Made by a program: the position numbers and the translations under genes. DNA of 64,000 nt, from the NCBI GenBank assembly GCA_035326425.1, contig DAOLFG010000011.1, positions 1-64,000 on the forward strand, written 5' to 3'. Each line of letters opens with the position of its first letter. The stretch's first letter is position 1. This document shows positions 50,849 through 60,445 of the stretch, one piece after another. The stretch is from CALKJU01 sp035326425 (lineage in GTDB: Bacteria; Pseudomonadota; Alphaproteobacteria; Geminicoccales; Geminicoccaceae). The notes below the pieces were generated by a model. The model was not told where the DNA came from, did not search any database, and saw only the letters and a program-made list of their open reading frames with translations.

Positions 50849-52123
50849 TCAGGCGAAAAGGTGGTCCAACTCGGCATAGGCCGGCGGCGTGGTGTCGATG
50901 GGCTTGCCGGCGCGCAGCACGATGCGGCGGCTCTCCGGCCGCGACAGCGCCTCGCTCCAGCTCCGGCCTTCGAGGATCACGAGGTCGGCGGGTGCTCCGA
51001 CGCGGATCCGGCCGCGCTCGGGCAGGCCGATGATGTCGGCAGGCGATGTGGCCACGACGTCCGCCCATTTCCCGATCGGATGGTCGAGGTGGAGGATGCG
51101 CACGGCCTCGCGGAACACCTCGTGCATGTCGTGGTCGCCATAGGCGTAGAACGGGTCGCGGGTGTTGTCGCTCGCCACCGCCACGTCGATGCCGCGCGCC
51201 CGCGCCTCGTGCAGCACGGTGACGCCACGCCAGCGCGGCGTGCGGCCGGCCGCACGGTCCTGCAGGTACATGTTGCACATCGGCAGGCTGACGATGGCGA
51301 TGCCGGCCCTGGCGACGAGGTCGAGCGTGCGGCGCATCTCGTCCGGGGCTTGTGTCGCCAGCGAGCAGCAATGACCGGCGACGATCCTTCCGGAGAACCC
51401 CTGGCGCAGCGCGGCCTCGGCGAGATGGCGCAGCGTGGCGGCCGAGGGATCGGCGGTCTCGTCGCAATGCAGGTCGACGTCGAGGCCGCGCCCGGCGGCA
51501 AGGCCGAGGAAGCGGTCGAGGGCGGCATCGAGGCCGGGCTGCATCAGCGGCACGAGGCCGAGCACGCCGCCGTGCGATGCGACGATGTCGGCGAGCTGCG
51601 GCCCGGCGGCGTCGGCATAGTGCTCGATCATCGCCAGCGACACCGCCTGCAGCTCGATCCGCCCGGCCCACCGCTCGCGGAGCCTCGCCATCGCCGGCCA
51701 GGAGATCTCCGGCTGCGGCCAGATGGAATCGAGGTGAGTACGGACGGCCGCCGTGCCGTGGGCATGGGCGCAGCGCAGCATGAACTCCATGCGCGCCTCG
51801 ATGTCGGCCGCCGACCAGTTGGCGATCCGGTCGGCCTGCACGGTCGAGAGGGCGCCCATGAAGGTGCCATCGGGGTTGGCGGCGCGCGGCCAGATGTGGC
51901 CCTTGTCGAGATGGGTGTGCATATCGACCCAGCAGGGCAGCACCATGCGGCCGGCGAGGTCGAGGGCGCCGGGCGGAGCGGCGTGCGGCGCCAGCGCGGC
52001 GATGCGGCCGGCGCGAAGCTCGATGTCGAGGCTCAGCAGCTCGGGTCCGTCGAGGTCGGTCAGGCAGGACGGGACATGGGCGTTCCGCAGCCAGCCATCG
52101 CCGTCGCGTCTCACCGGCGTCAT
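50849..52123 (-). CDS. Cytosine-deaminase-like amidohydrolase
   Basis: 424 residues. Metal-dependent hydrolase with HxH in WVDMHTHLDKGHIWP, the metal ligand His in DLHCDETADP, AGHCCSLA, and the catalytic Asp in VASDNTRDPFYAYGDHDMHE. This pattern is that of the cytosine deaminase and related N-heterocycle deaminases. Overlaps the MFS gene by 4 bases. The exact ring substrate is not known; together with a THI5-like binding protein, a pyrimidine is plausible. Confidence 0.87.
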   Translation of the reverse strand: MTPVRRDGDGWLRNAHVPSCLTDLDGPELLSLDIELRAGRIAALAPHAAPPGALDLAGRMVLPCWVDMHTHLDKGHIWPRAANPDGTFMGALSTVQADRIANWSAADIEARMEFMLRCAHAHGTAAVRTHLDSIWPQPEISWPAMARLRERWAGRIELQAVSLAMIEHYADAAGPQLADIVASHGGVLGLVPLMQPGLDAALDRFLGLAAGRGLDVDLHCDETADPSAATLRHLAEAALRQGFSGRIVAGHCCSLATQAPDEMRRTLDLVARAGIAIVSLPMCNMYLQDRAAGRTPRWRGVTVLHEARARGIDVAVASDNTRDPFYAYGDHDMHEVFREAVRILHLDHPIGKWADVVATSPADIIGLPERGRIRVGAPADLVILEGRSWSEALSRPESRRIVLRAGKPIDTTPPAYAELDHLFA

Positions 52124-53316
52124 CGCGGCGCGTGCCGCAGGACATGCAGCATGGCGGCGAGCGATCCCACGGCGAAGACCAGCATGGTGGCCAGCGTCGG
52201 CCAGACGGTGCCGTTGTGGAGCATGCCGACGAGCTGGGCGCCGAACGCGGCGAGACCGAGCTGCACGAAGCCGCCGAGGCCCGATGCGGCACCGGCGATG
52301 TGCGGATCGACGCTGATCGCACCCGCCTGCGTCACCGGCATGGCGATCCCCTGGGCGAAGGCCACCAGCATCATTGGCAGGAACAGGGTCGGCAGGGCCA
52401 GTCCGATCACGGCCACGGCGACGATCACCAGCAACGTGCCGACCAGCACGAGCACGGCGCCGGCGGCGGCCAGCCGATTGATGCCCAAGCGCGTCGCGAA
52501 CCGGGCGGAGATGAAGTTGCCGACCATGAAGGCACCCGAGACCAGCGCGAACATCATGCCGTAGGCGCTGGCGGGTTGGCCCAGCACCTGGACGACGACA
52601 TAGGGCACGCCGGCGAGGAAGGCGAAGAACAGGGCCATCGAGCAGGCGCCCTGCAGGACATAGCCCTGGAAGGCGGGGATGCCGATGAGGCGGCGCATGC
52701 TGGCCAGCATCGGATCGCCGCCGGCCGCGTCGCCGCGATGGGTCTCGACCAGCACCAGCAGCACGGCCACGAGAACGACCAGGCCGAACACGGCGCCGAC
52801 GGTGAAGATGTGCCGCCAGCCATGATTGTCGGTGAGATATCCCCCCAGCACCGGCGAGACCATCGGCACCACGACCATGGCCATGGTGAGGTAGGCGATC
52901 ACAGAGGCGCTGCGCTCGCGGCTGTAGAGGTCGCGGACCATCGCCCTCGCCAGCACGAGGCCGGCGGCACCGCCCGCCGCCTGGATCACGCGGCCGAGGA
53001 TCAGCCAGTGGATCGTCGGCCCGACGATGCAGAGCAGGCTGCCGGCAAGGTAGACGACGAGGCCGCCTATCACCACCGGCTTGCGGCCGTAGCGGTCCGA
53101 CAGCGGGCCATAGGCCAGGGTGGCGAAGGCCATGGCCAGGGTCGAGAGGCTGAAGGTGAGCTGGGCGGTGCCCGCGGCGACACCGAAGCCGGTCTGGATG
53201 GCCGGCAGCGCCGGAATCATGATCTGCATCGCCATCGGGCCCAGCGCCGTGATGGCGACGAGCACGATCAGGAAGGGCAAGGCGGGGGCATCGCCCGACT
53301 CGGAGACCGTCGCCAC
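52120..53316 (-). CDS. MFS drug/metabolite transporter (Bcr/CflA type)
   Basis: 398-residue DHA1-type carrier with 12 hydrophobic helices; motif A-like LAYGPLSDRYGRKPVV and GRVIQAAGGAAGLVLARAMV. I take the GTG at 53316, preceded by GGGAGAG at good distance; another GTG at 53343 would overlap the permease gene. It may export a product or take up the substrate. ATGA overlap with the amidohydrolase gene. Confidence 0.88.
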   Translation of the reverse strand: MATVSESGDAPALPFLIVLVAITALGPMAMQIMIPALPAIQTGFGVAAGTAQLTFSLSTLAMAFATLAYGPLSDRYGRKPVVIGGLVVYLAGSLLCIVGPTIHWLILGRVIQAAGGAAGLVLARAMVRDLYSRERSASVIAYLTMAMVVVPMVSPVLGGYLTDNHGWRHIFTVGAVFGLVVLVAVLLVLVETHRGDAAGGDPMLASMRRLIGIPAFQGYVLQGACSMALFFAFLAGVPYVVVQVLGQPASAYGMMFALVSGAFMVGNFISARFATRLGINRLAAAGAVLVLVGTLLVIVAVAVIGLALPTLFLPMMLVAFAQGIAMPVTQAGAISVDPHIAGAASGLGGFVQLGLAAFGAQLVGMLHNGTVWPTLATMLVFAVGSLAAMLHVLRHAPR

Positions 53317-53320
53317 GGGC

Positions 53321-54157
53321 TCAGCTCTCCCGGCGGACGGCACTCTCGTGCCACCGGTGCAGCAGCAGCCAGGAGAGCCAGGAGAACAGCAGGAAGATGG
53401 CGACCCCCATCAGGGCGAGCAGCAGGAGCCCCGCGAACATGCGCGGGATGTTGAGCCGATACTGGGCCTCGAGCACGCGGAAGGCGAGGCCCGTTCCGGT
53501 GCCGGCGGTGCCGGCGACATATTCGGCCACCACCGCCCCGATCAGCGACAGGCCGCCGGCGATCTTCAGGCCACCCAGGAAATAGGGCAAGGCCGAGGGC
53601 ATGCGCAGCAAGCGGAGCGTCTGCCAGCGGCTGGCGCGGTAGAGCTCGAACAGGCTGCGCAGGTTGTGGTCGGCGCTGTCGAGGCCGAGCATGGTGTTGG
53701 ACATGATGGGGAAGAACGCCACGATCCAGGCGCACAGCACCACGGCGGTCAGGGTGTTCTCGACATAGATCAGGATCAGCGGCGCTATCGAGACGACCGG
53801 CGTCACCTGCAGGACCACGGCGTAGGGAAACAGCGACAGCTCGACCCAGCGCGACAGCGAGCACAGGATCGCGAGGCCGCCACCGCCGATGACCGCCGCC
53901 GCCAGCGCCAGCGTGGCGATCTGCAGCGTCACCAGCAGCGACGGCAGCAGCGTGGGCCAGGCGTTGACCAGCTCGACCGCGACGGCGCTGGGTGCCGGCA
54001 GGATATAGGGCGGGATCTCCCGGGCGCGCACCAGCCACTCCCAGCCCAGCAGCACCAGGATTCCTATGGCGAGCGGTGCCACGACCTGGGCCCATCGGGC
54101 CGATGTCGGGCCCGACGCATCGTCCGGCTGGCGTGCGGCCTCGGCGGTCACGGCCAA
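53321..54157 (-). CDS. ABC transporter permease (NitT/TauT/THI type)
   Basis: 278 residues with about six membrane helices; the conserved EAA-like loop is FELYRASRWQTLRLLRMPSA-like (about 165-185), followed by PYFLGGLKIAGGLSLIGAVV. It works with the ATPase 3 bases upstream and the binding protein. Located after the ATP-binding gene in the operon. Confidence 0.9.
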   Translation of the reverse strand: MAVTAEAARQPDDASGPTSARWAQVVAPLAIGILVLLGWEWLVRAREIPPYILPAPSAVAVELVNAWPTLLPSLLVTLQIATLALAAAVIGGGGLAILCSLSRWVELSLFPYAVVLQVTPVVSIAPLILIYVENTLTAVVLCAWIVAFFPIMSNTMLGLDSADHNLRSLFELYRASRWQTLRLLRMPSALPYFLGGLKIAGGLSLIGAVVAEYVAGTAGTGTGLAFRVLEAQYRLNIPRMFAGLLLLALMGVAIFLLFSWLSWLLLHRWHESAVRRES

Positions 54158-54160
54158 GCC

Positions 54161-54946
54161 TCAGTCTCCCATGGCGCGGTGCAGCTCGGCCGAGACCTGG
54201 CGGCAATGGCGGTTGTAGGCCTCGCCGGTGCGGTAGGCCTCGCCGCGCGGATAGGGTGCCGCGACCGGCAGGTCGGCGATCACCCGCCCCGGGCGGGCGG
54301 CCATGACGACGATACGCGACGACAGGTAGACCGATTCGTAGACGCTGTGGGTGACGAAGACGACGGTCCAGCCCTGCGCTTCCCACAAGCGCAGCAGGTC
54401 GTCGTTGAGCTTGATGCGGGTGATCTCGTCGAGTGCCGCGAACGGCTCGTCCATCAGCAGCAGGCGCGGCCGAGTGGCGAGCGCGCGGGCGATCGAGACG
54501 CGCATCTTCATGCCGCCCGACAGCTCGCGCGGATAGGCGTGGGAGAAGCCGGCGAGCCCCACCATGTCGAGGGCCGCCATCACCCGGTCCTGGACGTCGG
54601 CGCGGCTGCGGCCCTGCAGCCGGAAGGGCAGCCAGACATTGTCGAAGGCCGTGGCCCAGGGCATCAGCGTCGGCTCCTGGAACACGAAGCCGATGCCGCC
54701 CTCTCCGGCCTCGGGCCGATCGATGCGGCCTCGGGTCGGCGATCCCAGGCCGGCGATCAGCCGCAGTGCCGTGGTCTTGCCGCAGCCCGACGGGCCCAAG
54801 AGGCTGACGAACTCGCCCTCGCCGATCGAGAGGTCGAGGGCCTCCAGCGCCACCGTGCCCGTGGCGTAGGCTTTGCGCACACCGGACAGGCGGACGAGCG
54901 GTGCAGTCGCCGCCTCGGCCGCGCGGAACGCCACGCCTGCCTGCAT
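54161..54946 (-). CDS. ABC transporter ATP-binding protein (NitT/TauT type)
   Basis: 261 residues from ATG 54946, which overlaps the stop of the substrate-binding gene (TGATG). Walker A GPSGCGKTTAL, Q-loop FVFQEPTLMPW, signature LSGGMKMRVSIARAL, Walker B RLLLMDEPFAALD and switch His in FVTHSVYESV. It energises uptake through the adjacent permease. Confidence 0.92.
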   Translation of the reverse strand: MQAGVAFRAAEAATAPLVRLSGVRKAYATGTVALEALDLSIGEGEFVSLLGPSGCGKTTALRLIAGLGSPTRGRIDRPEAGEGGIGFVFQEPTLMPWATAFDNVWLPFRLQGRSRADVQDRVMAALDMVGLAGFSHAYPRELSGGMKMRVSIARALATRPRLLLMDEPFAALDEITRIKLNDDLLRLWEAQGWTVVFVTHSVYESVYLSSRIVVMAARPGRVIADLPVAAPYPRGEAYRTGEAYNRHCRQVSAELHRAMGD

Positions 54947-55962
54947 CAGCCGCCGGTCAGCTTCTTCTTGAGATCGAGGCCGACGCCCTTGTTGACGAAC
55001 TGCAGCGTGTACATCTCGTGGAGCGGCAGGCCGGCCGGATAGAGCCCCCAGCCCACCGACTTGTCGTAGAAGCTCTTCCAGCGCGCGTCGGTCATGGCGC
55101 CGATCCCGTGGGTGAGCGCGTCGCCGGAATCGACGATGCCGTAGTTCTTCATCGCCTCGATCGAGAAGGCCAGCTGCTCGTCGGTCATGTCCGGGTTGTC
55201 CTTCTTGATCAGGGCATTGGCCGGCGACGGGTCGCCGTAGAGATAGGACACCCAGCCCTCGATGGTGGCGTCGACGAAGCGCTGCACAGCGTCGGGCTTC
55301 TCCTTCACCAGCGCCGTTGTCGCTTCGATGGTGGTGGAATAGGTGTCGTAGCCGGCATCCGCCATCATCAGCACGGTCGGCTTGAAGCCGCCCTGCGTCT
55401 CGATGGCGAAGGGCTCGGAGGTGACATAGCCCTGCTGGGCGCTGTTCCTGTCGGCGAGGAAGGGGGCGGGGTTGAAGGTGTAGGGCTTCACCTGCGAGTC
55501 GCTGAAGCCGAACTGCTGCTTCATCCACAACCAGAAGGTGAGCTGCCCGTCATTGCCGATGAACAGCGTCTTGCCCTCGAGGTCGTCGAAGCTCTTGACG
55601 TCCGGATGGGCGAGCAGGACCTGCGGCTCCTTCTGGAAGATGGCGGCGATCGTGACGACCGGCACCTTGTTCTGGGTGAAGTTGAACTGGCCGAACAGGT
55701 TGCCGCCCATGTTGAGGTCGACCCGGCCGGCAGCCAGCAGCTGGGCGTGGTTCACCTGCGGGCCGCCCTGGCGGATGGTCACGTCCAGCCCCTTGTCGCG
55801 GTAGAGCCCGGTCGCGACCGCCTGGTAGAAGCCGCCGTGCTCGGCCTGGGCCTTCCAGTTGGTGCCGAAGGTCAAGGCGTCGGCCGCGAGCGCGCAGGGC
55901 GCCCAGGCCATGGCGAAGCCGACGGCGAGCAAGGACAGCGGGTTCCGGTCGAGCTTGCGCAT
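54946..55962 (-). CDS. THI5/NMT1-like substrate-binding protein
   Basis: 338 residues from ATG 55962. Signal peptide about 8-26 (LLAVGFAMAWAPCALA). The mature chain begins LTFGTNWKAQAEHGGFYQAV, matching the hydroxymethylpyrimidine-type THI5/NMT1 fold, with GLYRDKGLDVTIRQGGP. First gene of a six-gene operon. I searched for a TPP riboswitch in its 246-base leader and saw none, so the ligand may not be a thiamine precursor. Confidence 0.88.
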   Translation of the reverse strand: MRKLDRNPLSLLAVGFAMAWAPCALAADALTFGTNWKAQAEHGGFYQAVATGLYRDKGLDVTIRQGGPQVNHAQLLAAGRVDLNMGGNLFGQFNFTQNKVPVVTIAAIFQKEPQVLLAHPDVKSFDDLEGKTLFIGNDGQLTFWLWMKQQFGFSDSQVKPYTFNPAPFLADRNSAQQGYVTSEPFAIETQGGFKPTVLMMADAGYDTYSTTIEATTALVKEKPDAVQRFVDATIEGWVSYLYGDPSPANALIKKDNPDMTDEQLAFSIEAMKNYGIVDSGDALTHGIGAMTDARWKSFYDKSVGWGLYPAGLPLHEMYTLQFVNKGVGLDLKKKLTGG

Positions 55963-56208
55963 GTTCCATCCCAGGTTTCGGCCGGACCGCCGCGTCTCCA
56001 CCCTTGGAGCGCCCGTTCCGGTGCCGGGACGGGAGCAACGAGCGTACCATGTCCGCCGCGTGCAGCTTAGTTGTGACCGGCCGGGAGTTGAACAACGATC
56101 ACGGTGCCCGGGGAAACCGCGAAGACGCATCGGAGGGAGCCTGGCGGCTATTGCTGGCGGGCTATGGAATGGCTAGCCTCCGCATCAAAAGCGTGTGAGG
56201 ATTCCTTG

Positions 56209-56979
56209 ATGAAAGTCGGAATATTGGCCGGCGGCGTGGGCTCGCGCCTGTCCGAGGAAACCGATGTCAAGCCGAAACCGATGGTCGAAATCGGTGGCCG
56301 GCCGATTCTTTGGCACATCATGATGCATTATTCGCATTTCAACCACAAGAACTTCGTCATCGCCTTGGGCTACAAGGGCGAGTATATCAAGCGCTACATG
56401 GTCGACTACTGCTCGCTGAGCAGCAACGTCACCGTCGACCTCAAGAGCGGCAGGATCGAGGGTCAGGGCCAGCACGAGCACGACTGGCACATCGAGCTGA
56501 TCGATACCGGCCAACTGACCAACACCGGCGGCCGCATCAAGCGGCTGGCGCCCTACATGGGCAACGAGACCTTCTTCCTCACCTGGGGCGACGGCGTCGC
56601 CACCGTCGACCTCCACGCCCTGCTGGCCTTCCACAAGCGTCACGGCAAGATCGCCACCGTGACGGCGGTGCGCCCGCCCGCCCGGTTCGGCCGTATCGAG
56701 ATCGAGGAGGACAAGGTCGTGAGCTTCGCCGAGAAGCCGCAGATGAGCGAGGGCTGGATCAACGGCGCCTTCTTCGTGCTGGAGCCCAAGGTCTTCGACT
56801 ACATCGCCGGCGACGAGACGCTGTTCGAGAAAGAGCCGCTCGAGAGCCTCGCCAGGGACGGCCAGCTCATGGCCTATCGGCACGAGGGCTTCTGGCAGTG
56901 CATGGACACGCTGCGGGACAAGGTCAGGCTGGAATCGCTGTGGAGCAGCGGCCAGGCCCCGTGGAAGATGTGGAGCTGA
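56209..56979 (+). CDS. rfbF: Glucose-1-phosphate cytidylyltransferase
   Basis: 256 residues from ATG 56209. Makes CDP-glucose. Nucleotidyltransferase signature MKVGILAGGVGSRLSEETDV and KPKPMVEIGGRPILWHI, then WHIELIDTG and TWGDGVATVD. No CDP-glucose 4,6-dehydratase follows; an epimerase gene comes next, 4 bases later. The sugar is likely for a surface polysaccharide. Confidence 0.94.
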   Translation: MKVGILAGGVGSRLSEETDVKPKPMVEIGGRPILWHIMMHYSHFNHKNFVIALGYKGEYIKRYMVDYCSLSSNVTVDLKSGRIEGQGQHEHDWHIELIDTGQLTNTGGRIKRLAPYMGNETFFLTWGDGVATVDLHALLAFHKRHGKIATVTAVRPPARFGRIEIEEDKVVSFAEKPQMSEGWINGAFFVLEPKVFDYIAGDETLFEKEPLESLARDGQLMAYRHEGFWQCMDTLRDKVRLESLWSSGQAPWKMWS

Positions 56980-56983
56980 ATCG

Positions 56984-58015
56984 ATGCGCGTTCTGGTGAC
57001 GGGGCACGACGGCTATATCGGCCATGTGCTCGTGCCGATGCTGCAGTCGCGCGGCCATCGGGTGACAGGCCTCGACAGCGGCCTGTTCGACGGTTGCGGG
57101 TTCGGACCGTCCGAGCTGCGCCTGCCGGTGATCGCCAAGGATCTGCGGCAGGTCGAGCGCCGCGACCTCGACGGCTTCGACGCCGTGCTCCATCTGGCCG
57201 GCCTCTCCAACGACCCCTTGGGCGACCTCGACCGGCAGCTGACCTACGACATCAACCACCAAGCGTCGGTCCGGCTCGCTCGGATGGCCAAGCAGGCGGG
57301 CGTGCCGCGCTTCGTGTTCTCGTCGTCCTGCAGCAACTACGGTGCCGCCGGCGACGCGCCGCTCGACGAGAACGCGGCGTTCAGCCCGGTGACACCCTAT
57401 GCCGAGAGCAAGGTGTGGACCGAGCGCGACGTGGCGCCGCTGGCCGACGACAGCTTCAGCCCGGCCTTCCTACGCAGCGCCACCGCCTATGGCGTGTCGA
57501 CCCGGTTGCGCGGCGACCTCGTCGTCAACAACCTCACCGGCTACGCCTTCACCACCGGCGACGTGCTGATCAAGAGCGACGGCATGCCCTGGCGGCCGCT
57601 GGTCCACATCGAGGACATCGCCCGCGCCTTCGTCGCGGTGATGGAGGCGCCGCGCGAGCTGGTGCACAACGAGGCCTTCAACGTCGGCCAGACGGCCGAG
57701 AACTTCCGCGTCCGCGAGGTGGCGGACATGGTGGCCGAGGTGGTGCCCGGCTCGAAGGTGACCTATGCGCCGGGCGCCAGCCCCGACCTGCGCAACTACC
57801 GGGTCAACTGCGACAAGATCCGCGAGCGCCTGCCGGCCTTCCAGCCGCAGTGGACCCTGCGCCGCGGCATCGAGCAGCTCCACGAGGCCTACAAGGCGCA
57901 CGGCCTGACGATCGACGAGTTCCTGAGCAGCCGCTACGTCCGGCTGAAGCACGTGCGGGAGATGATGGAGGCCGGGCGGCTCGACACGAGCCTGCAGTGG
58001 CGGAAGGCTGCATGA
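56984..58015 (+). CDS. NAD(P)-dependent sugar epimerase/dehydratase
   Basis: 343-residue extended SDR: nucleotide site VTGHDGYIGHV, catalytic YxxxK in TPYAESKVWTER, SSSCSNYGAAGD. Acts on a nucleotide-activated sugar, presumably that made by RfbF. Its stop overlaps the next ATG by 4 bases. The exact reaction (epimerase or dehydratase) cannot be fixed. Confidence 0.88.
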   Translation: MRVLVTGHDGYIGHVLVPMLQSRGHRVTGLDSGLFDGCGFGPSELRLPVIAKDLRQVERRDLDGFDAVLHLAGLSNDPLGDLDRQLTYDINHQASVRLARMAKQAGVPRFVFSSSCSNYGAAGDAPLDENAAFSPVTPYAESKVWTERDVAPLADDSFSPAFLRSATAYGVSTRLRGDLVVNNLTGYAFTTGDVLIKSDGMPWRPLVHIEDIARAFVAVMEAPRELVHNEAFNVGQTAENFRVREVADMVAEVVPGSKVTYAPGASPDLRNYRVNCDKIRERLPAFQPQWTLRRGIEQLHEAYKAHGLTIDEFLSSRYVRLKHVREMMEAGRLDTSLQWRKAA

Positions 58016-59244
58016 GCCGGCCCGCCTGCCGCTCCTGCGGCTCGAGCTCGCTGCGGACCTTCCTGTCGCTCGGCGACCTGCCGGCCTCGGACGGCCTGCT
58101 GGCGCCGGACCAGCTCGGCCGCACCGAGCCGCGCTGGCCGCTGGACGTGGCGTTCTGCGAATCCTGCGCGCTCGTACAGATCCTCGAGACCGTGCCGCCC
58201 GAGCAGCTGTTCGGCCAGGACTACCGCTATTTCTCGTCGTTCACCGACGAGATCGTCCGGCACGCCAAGGCCAATGTCGCGGCACGGCTGGCCGAGCGCG
58301 GCCTCGGTCCAGACAGCCTCGTGGTCGAGCTGGCGAGCAATGACGGCTATCTCCTGCGCCACTACATGGCGGCGGGCGTGCCGGTGCTGGGCATCGACCC
58401 GGCGCCGGGGCCGGTGGCCGAGGCCCGCAAGCAGGGCGTCGAGACGCTGCAGGCCTTCTTCGGCCAGGAGCTGGCGCGAAAGCTCGTGGCCGAGGGCCGA
58501 CGCGCCGACGTGATCCACGGCAACAACGTGCTGGCTCACGTCGCCGGCACCAACGACTTCGTCGCCGGGATCGCGACACTGCTGAAGCCGACCGGCGTGG
58601 CGGTGATCGAGGCGCCCTATGTGCGCGAGCTGATCGACCACGGCGAGTTCGACACGATCTACCACGAGCACTTGTGCTATTTCTCGGTGTCGGCGCTGAT
58701 GCCGCTGTTCCGCCGGCACGGGCTGCACCTCAACCGGGTCGAGCGGCTGAAGATTCACGGTGGCTCGCTGCGGCTGTTCGTCGAGCCGGTCGAGCGGCCG
58801 GAGCAGTCGGTGCTGGACATGCTCGCCGAGGAGCGGGCGGCGGGCGTCAACCGCTTCGACTACTACGCCGATTTCGGCAAGCGCGTCGGGCACATCAAGC
58901 AGACGCTGGGCACGATGCTGCGTGGCCTCAAGGCCGACGGCAAGCGGCTCGTCGGCTACGGTGCCGCCGCCAAGGGCACCATCCTGCTCAACTATGTCGG
59001 CATCGGCCCGGACCTGCTCGACTACGTCGTCGACCGCAACACCCACAAGCAGGGCTGCCGGATCCCCGGCGTGCGCCTGCCGATCGAGGCGCCGGCGCGG
59101 ATCCTCGCCGACCAGCCGGACTACGTCCTGATCCTGCCCTGGAACTTCAAGGACGAGATCATGGGTCAGCAGGCCGAGTACGGCCGGCGCGGCGGCCGGT
59201 TCATCGTCCCGATCCCCGAGCCCGTCATCGTCCAGCCCAGGTAG
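58012..59244 (+). CDS. Sugar C-methyltransferase-like protein 1
   Basis: 410 residues from ATG 58012. Modular protein: N-terminal zinc motif (CRSCG at 6-10 and CESCALVQ about 45-52), a central SAM-binding domain (VVELASNDGYLLRHYM, then GIDPAPGPVAEA) and a C-terminal domain with GYGAAAKGTILLNY. This is the TylC3-type architecture of enzymes that C-methylate 4-keto sugars; the HEHLCYFS segment is conserved. Likely makes a branched-chain deoxysugar. Confidence 0.9.
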   Translation: MSRPACRSCGSSSLRTFLSLGDLPASDGLLAPDQLGRTEPRWPLDVAFCESCALVQILETVPPEQLFGQDYRYFSSFTDEIVRHAKANVAARLAERGLGPDSLVVELASNDGYLLRHYMAAGVPVLGIDPAPGPVAEARKQGVETLQAFFGQELARKLVAEGRRADVIHGNNVLAHVAGTNDFVAGIATLLKPTGVAVIEAPYVRELIDHGEFDTIYHEHLCYFSVSALMPLFRRHGLHLNRVERLKIHGGSLRLFVEPVERPEQSVLDMLAEERAAGVNRFDYYADFGKRVGHIKQTLGTMLRGLKADGKRLVGYGAAAKGTILLNYVGIGPDLLDYVVDRNTHKQGCRIPGVRLPIEAPARILADQPDYVLILPWNFKDEIMGQQAEYGRRGGRFIVPIPEPVIVQPR

Positions 59245-59249
59245 CGCCG

Positions 59250-60425
59250 ATGCCCCGACTCACCGCCTGCCAGGCCTGCGGCGGCACAGAGCTGCTGTCG
59301 TTCTACGAGGTCTCGGGCATTCCCGTGCACAGCTGCCTGATGGTCGCAACCCTTGAGGCGGCACGCGACTTTCCCAAGGGCGACCTCGAGCTGGGCTTCT
59401 GCGAGGGCTGCGGCTTCATCCAGAACCTGCGCTACGACGCCGGCCTGCAGCACTACTCGCCCGACTACGAGGAGACGCAGATCTTCTCGCCGACCTTCCG
59501 CAGGTTCGTGGCCGAGATCTGCGACGACCAGGACAGGAAGTACGGGCTCGGGGGCAAGACGGCGCTGGAAATCGGCTGCGGCAAGGGCGAGTTCCTTGTC
59601 GCGTTGTGCGAACGCACCGGCTGCTCGGGCATCGGCATCGACCCGGGCTACCGGCCCGAGCGCACCGAGACGGCGGCCAGCGTCGAGTTCATCCAGGACT
59701 TCTACGGACCCAAGTACAAGCACCTGCAGGCCGACTATGTCTGCTGCCGGCACACGCTCGAGCATATCGGCCCGGTCGGCGACTTCATGCGGCTGGTGCG
59801 CGAGAGCATCGGCGACCGGCCCGGCGTCACGGTGTTCTTCGAGCTTCCCGACATGGAGCGGGTGCTGGTCGACCGGGCGTTCTGGGACATCTACTACGAG
59901 CACAGCAGCTATTTCACGCTGGGCTCGCTGGCCCGGCTGTTCCGCGCCACCGGCTTCGACGTCCACGACCTGTGGAAGGCCTATGCCGGCCAGTATCTGA
60001 TGCTGGAGGCGACGCCGGCGGCAGGCCCCACCCTGCCCCGTCTGGCCGAGGAGGACGATCTCGCCAGGACCCGCGCGCAGGTGCTGCGGTTCCGGGATGA
60101 GATCCGCGAGGATCTGGCCAGGCTGCGCAGCGACGTCCGCGGCTGGAAGGCCGCCGGCAAGCGGGTGGCGGTCTGGGGCTCGGGCTCGAAGGCGGTATCG
60201 TACCTGACGACGCTGGGGCTCGCCCGCGATATCGACGCCGTCGTCGACATCAATCCGCACAAATGGGGCAAATTCCTGGCCGGCGCCGGCAACGAGATCG
60301 TCGGCCCCGACACGCTGAAGGCCGTCCGCCCCGATGTCGTGGTGGTGATGAACTCGATCTATGTCGACGACATCCGGCGCGATCTCGCCGACCGCGGCCT
60401 AGCGCCCGAGATCGTCGGGCTCTGA
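59250..60425 (+). CDS. Sugar C-methyltransferase-like protein 2
   Basis: 391 residues from ATG 59250, 5 bases after the first methyltransferase. Same design: zinc motif CQACGG at 8-13 and CEGCGFIQ about 50-57, motif I ALEIGCGKGEFLVALCE, TLEHIGPVGD, and the C-terminal VAVWGSGSKAVSYLTTLG. Sequence differs strongly from the first, so they are probably not redundant. The acceptor sugar is not known. Confidence 0.87.
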   Translation: MPRLTACQACGGTELLSFYEVSGIPVHSCLMVATLEAARDFPKGDLELGFCEGCGFIQNLRYDAGLQHYSPDYEETQIFSPTFRRFVAEICDDQDRKYGLGGKTALEIGCGKGEFLVALCERTGCSGIGIDPGYRPERTETAASVEFIQDFYGPKYKHLQADYVCCRHTLEHIGPVGDFMRLVRESIGDRPGVTVFFELPDMERVLVDRAFWDIYYEHSSYFTLGSLARLFRATGFDVHDLWKAYAGQYLMLEATPAAGPTLPRLAEEDDLARTRAQVLRFRDEIREDLARLRSDVRGWKAAGKRVAVWGSGSKAVSYLTTLGLARDIDAVVDINPHKWGKFLAGAGNEIVGPDTLKAVRPDVVVVMNSIYVDDIRRDLADRGLAPEIVGL

Positions 60426-60445
60426 TCACCGCCCTACGGGCGGTC

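Noticed and set aside
55963..56208. TPP riboswitch in the leader of the THI5-like importer
   Set aside because: The conserved GCTGAGA and CTGATC-type elements are absent on the minus strand.
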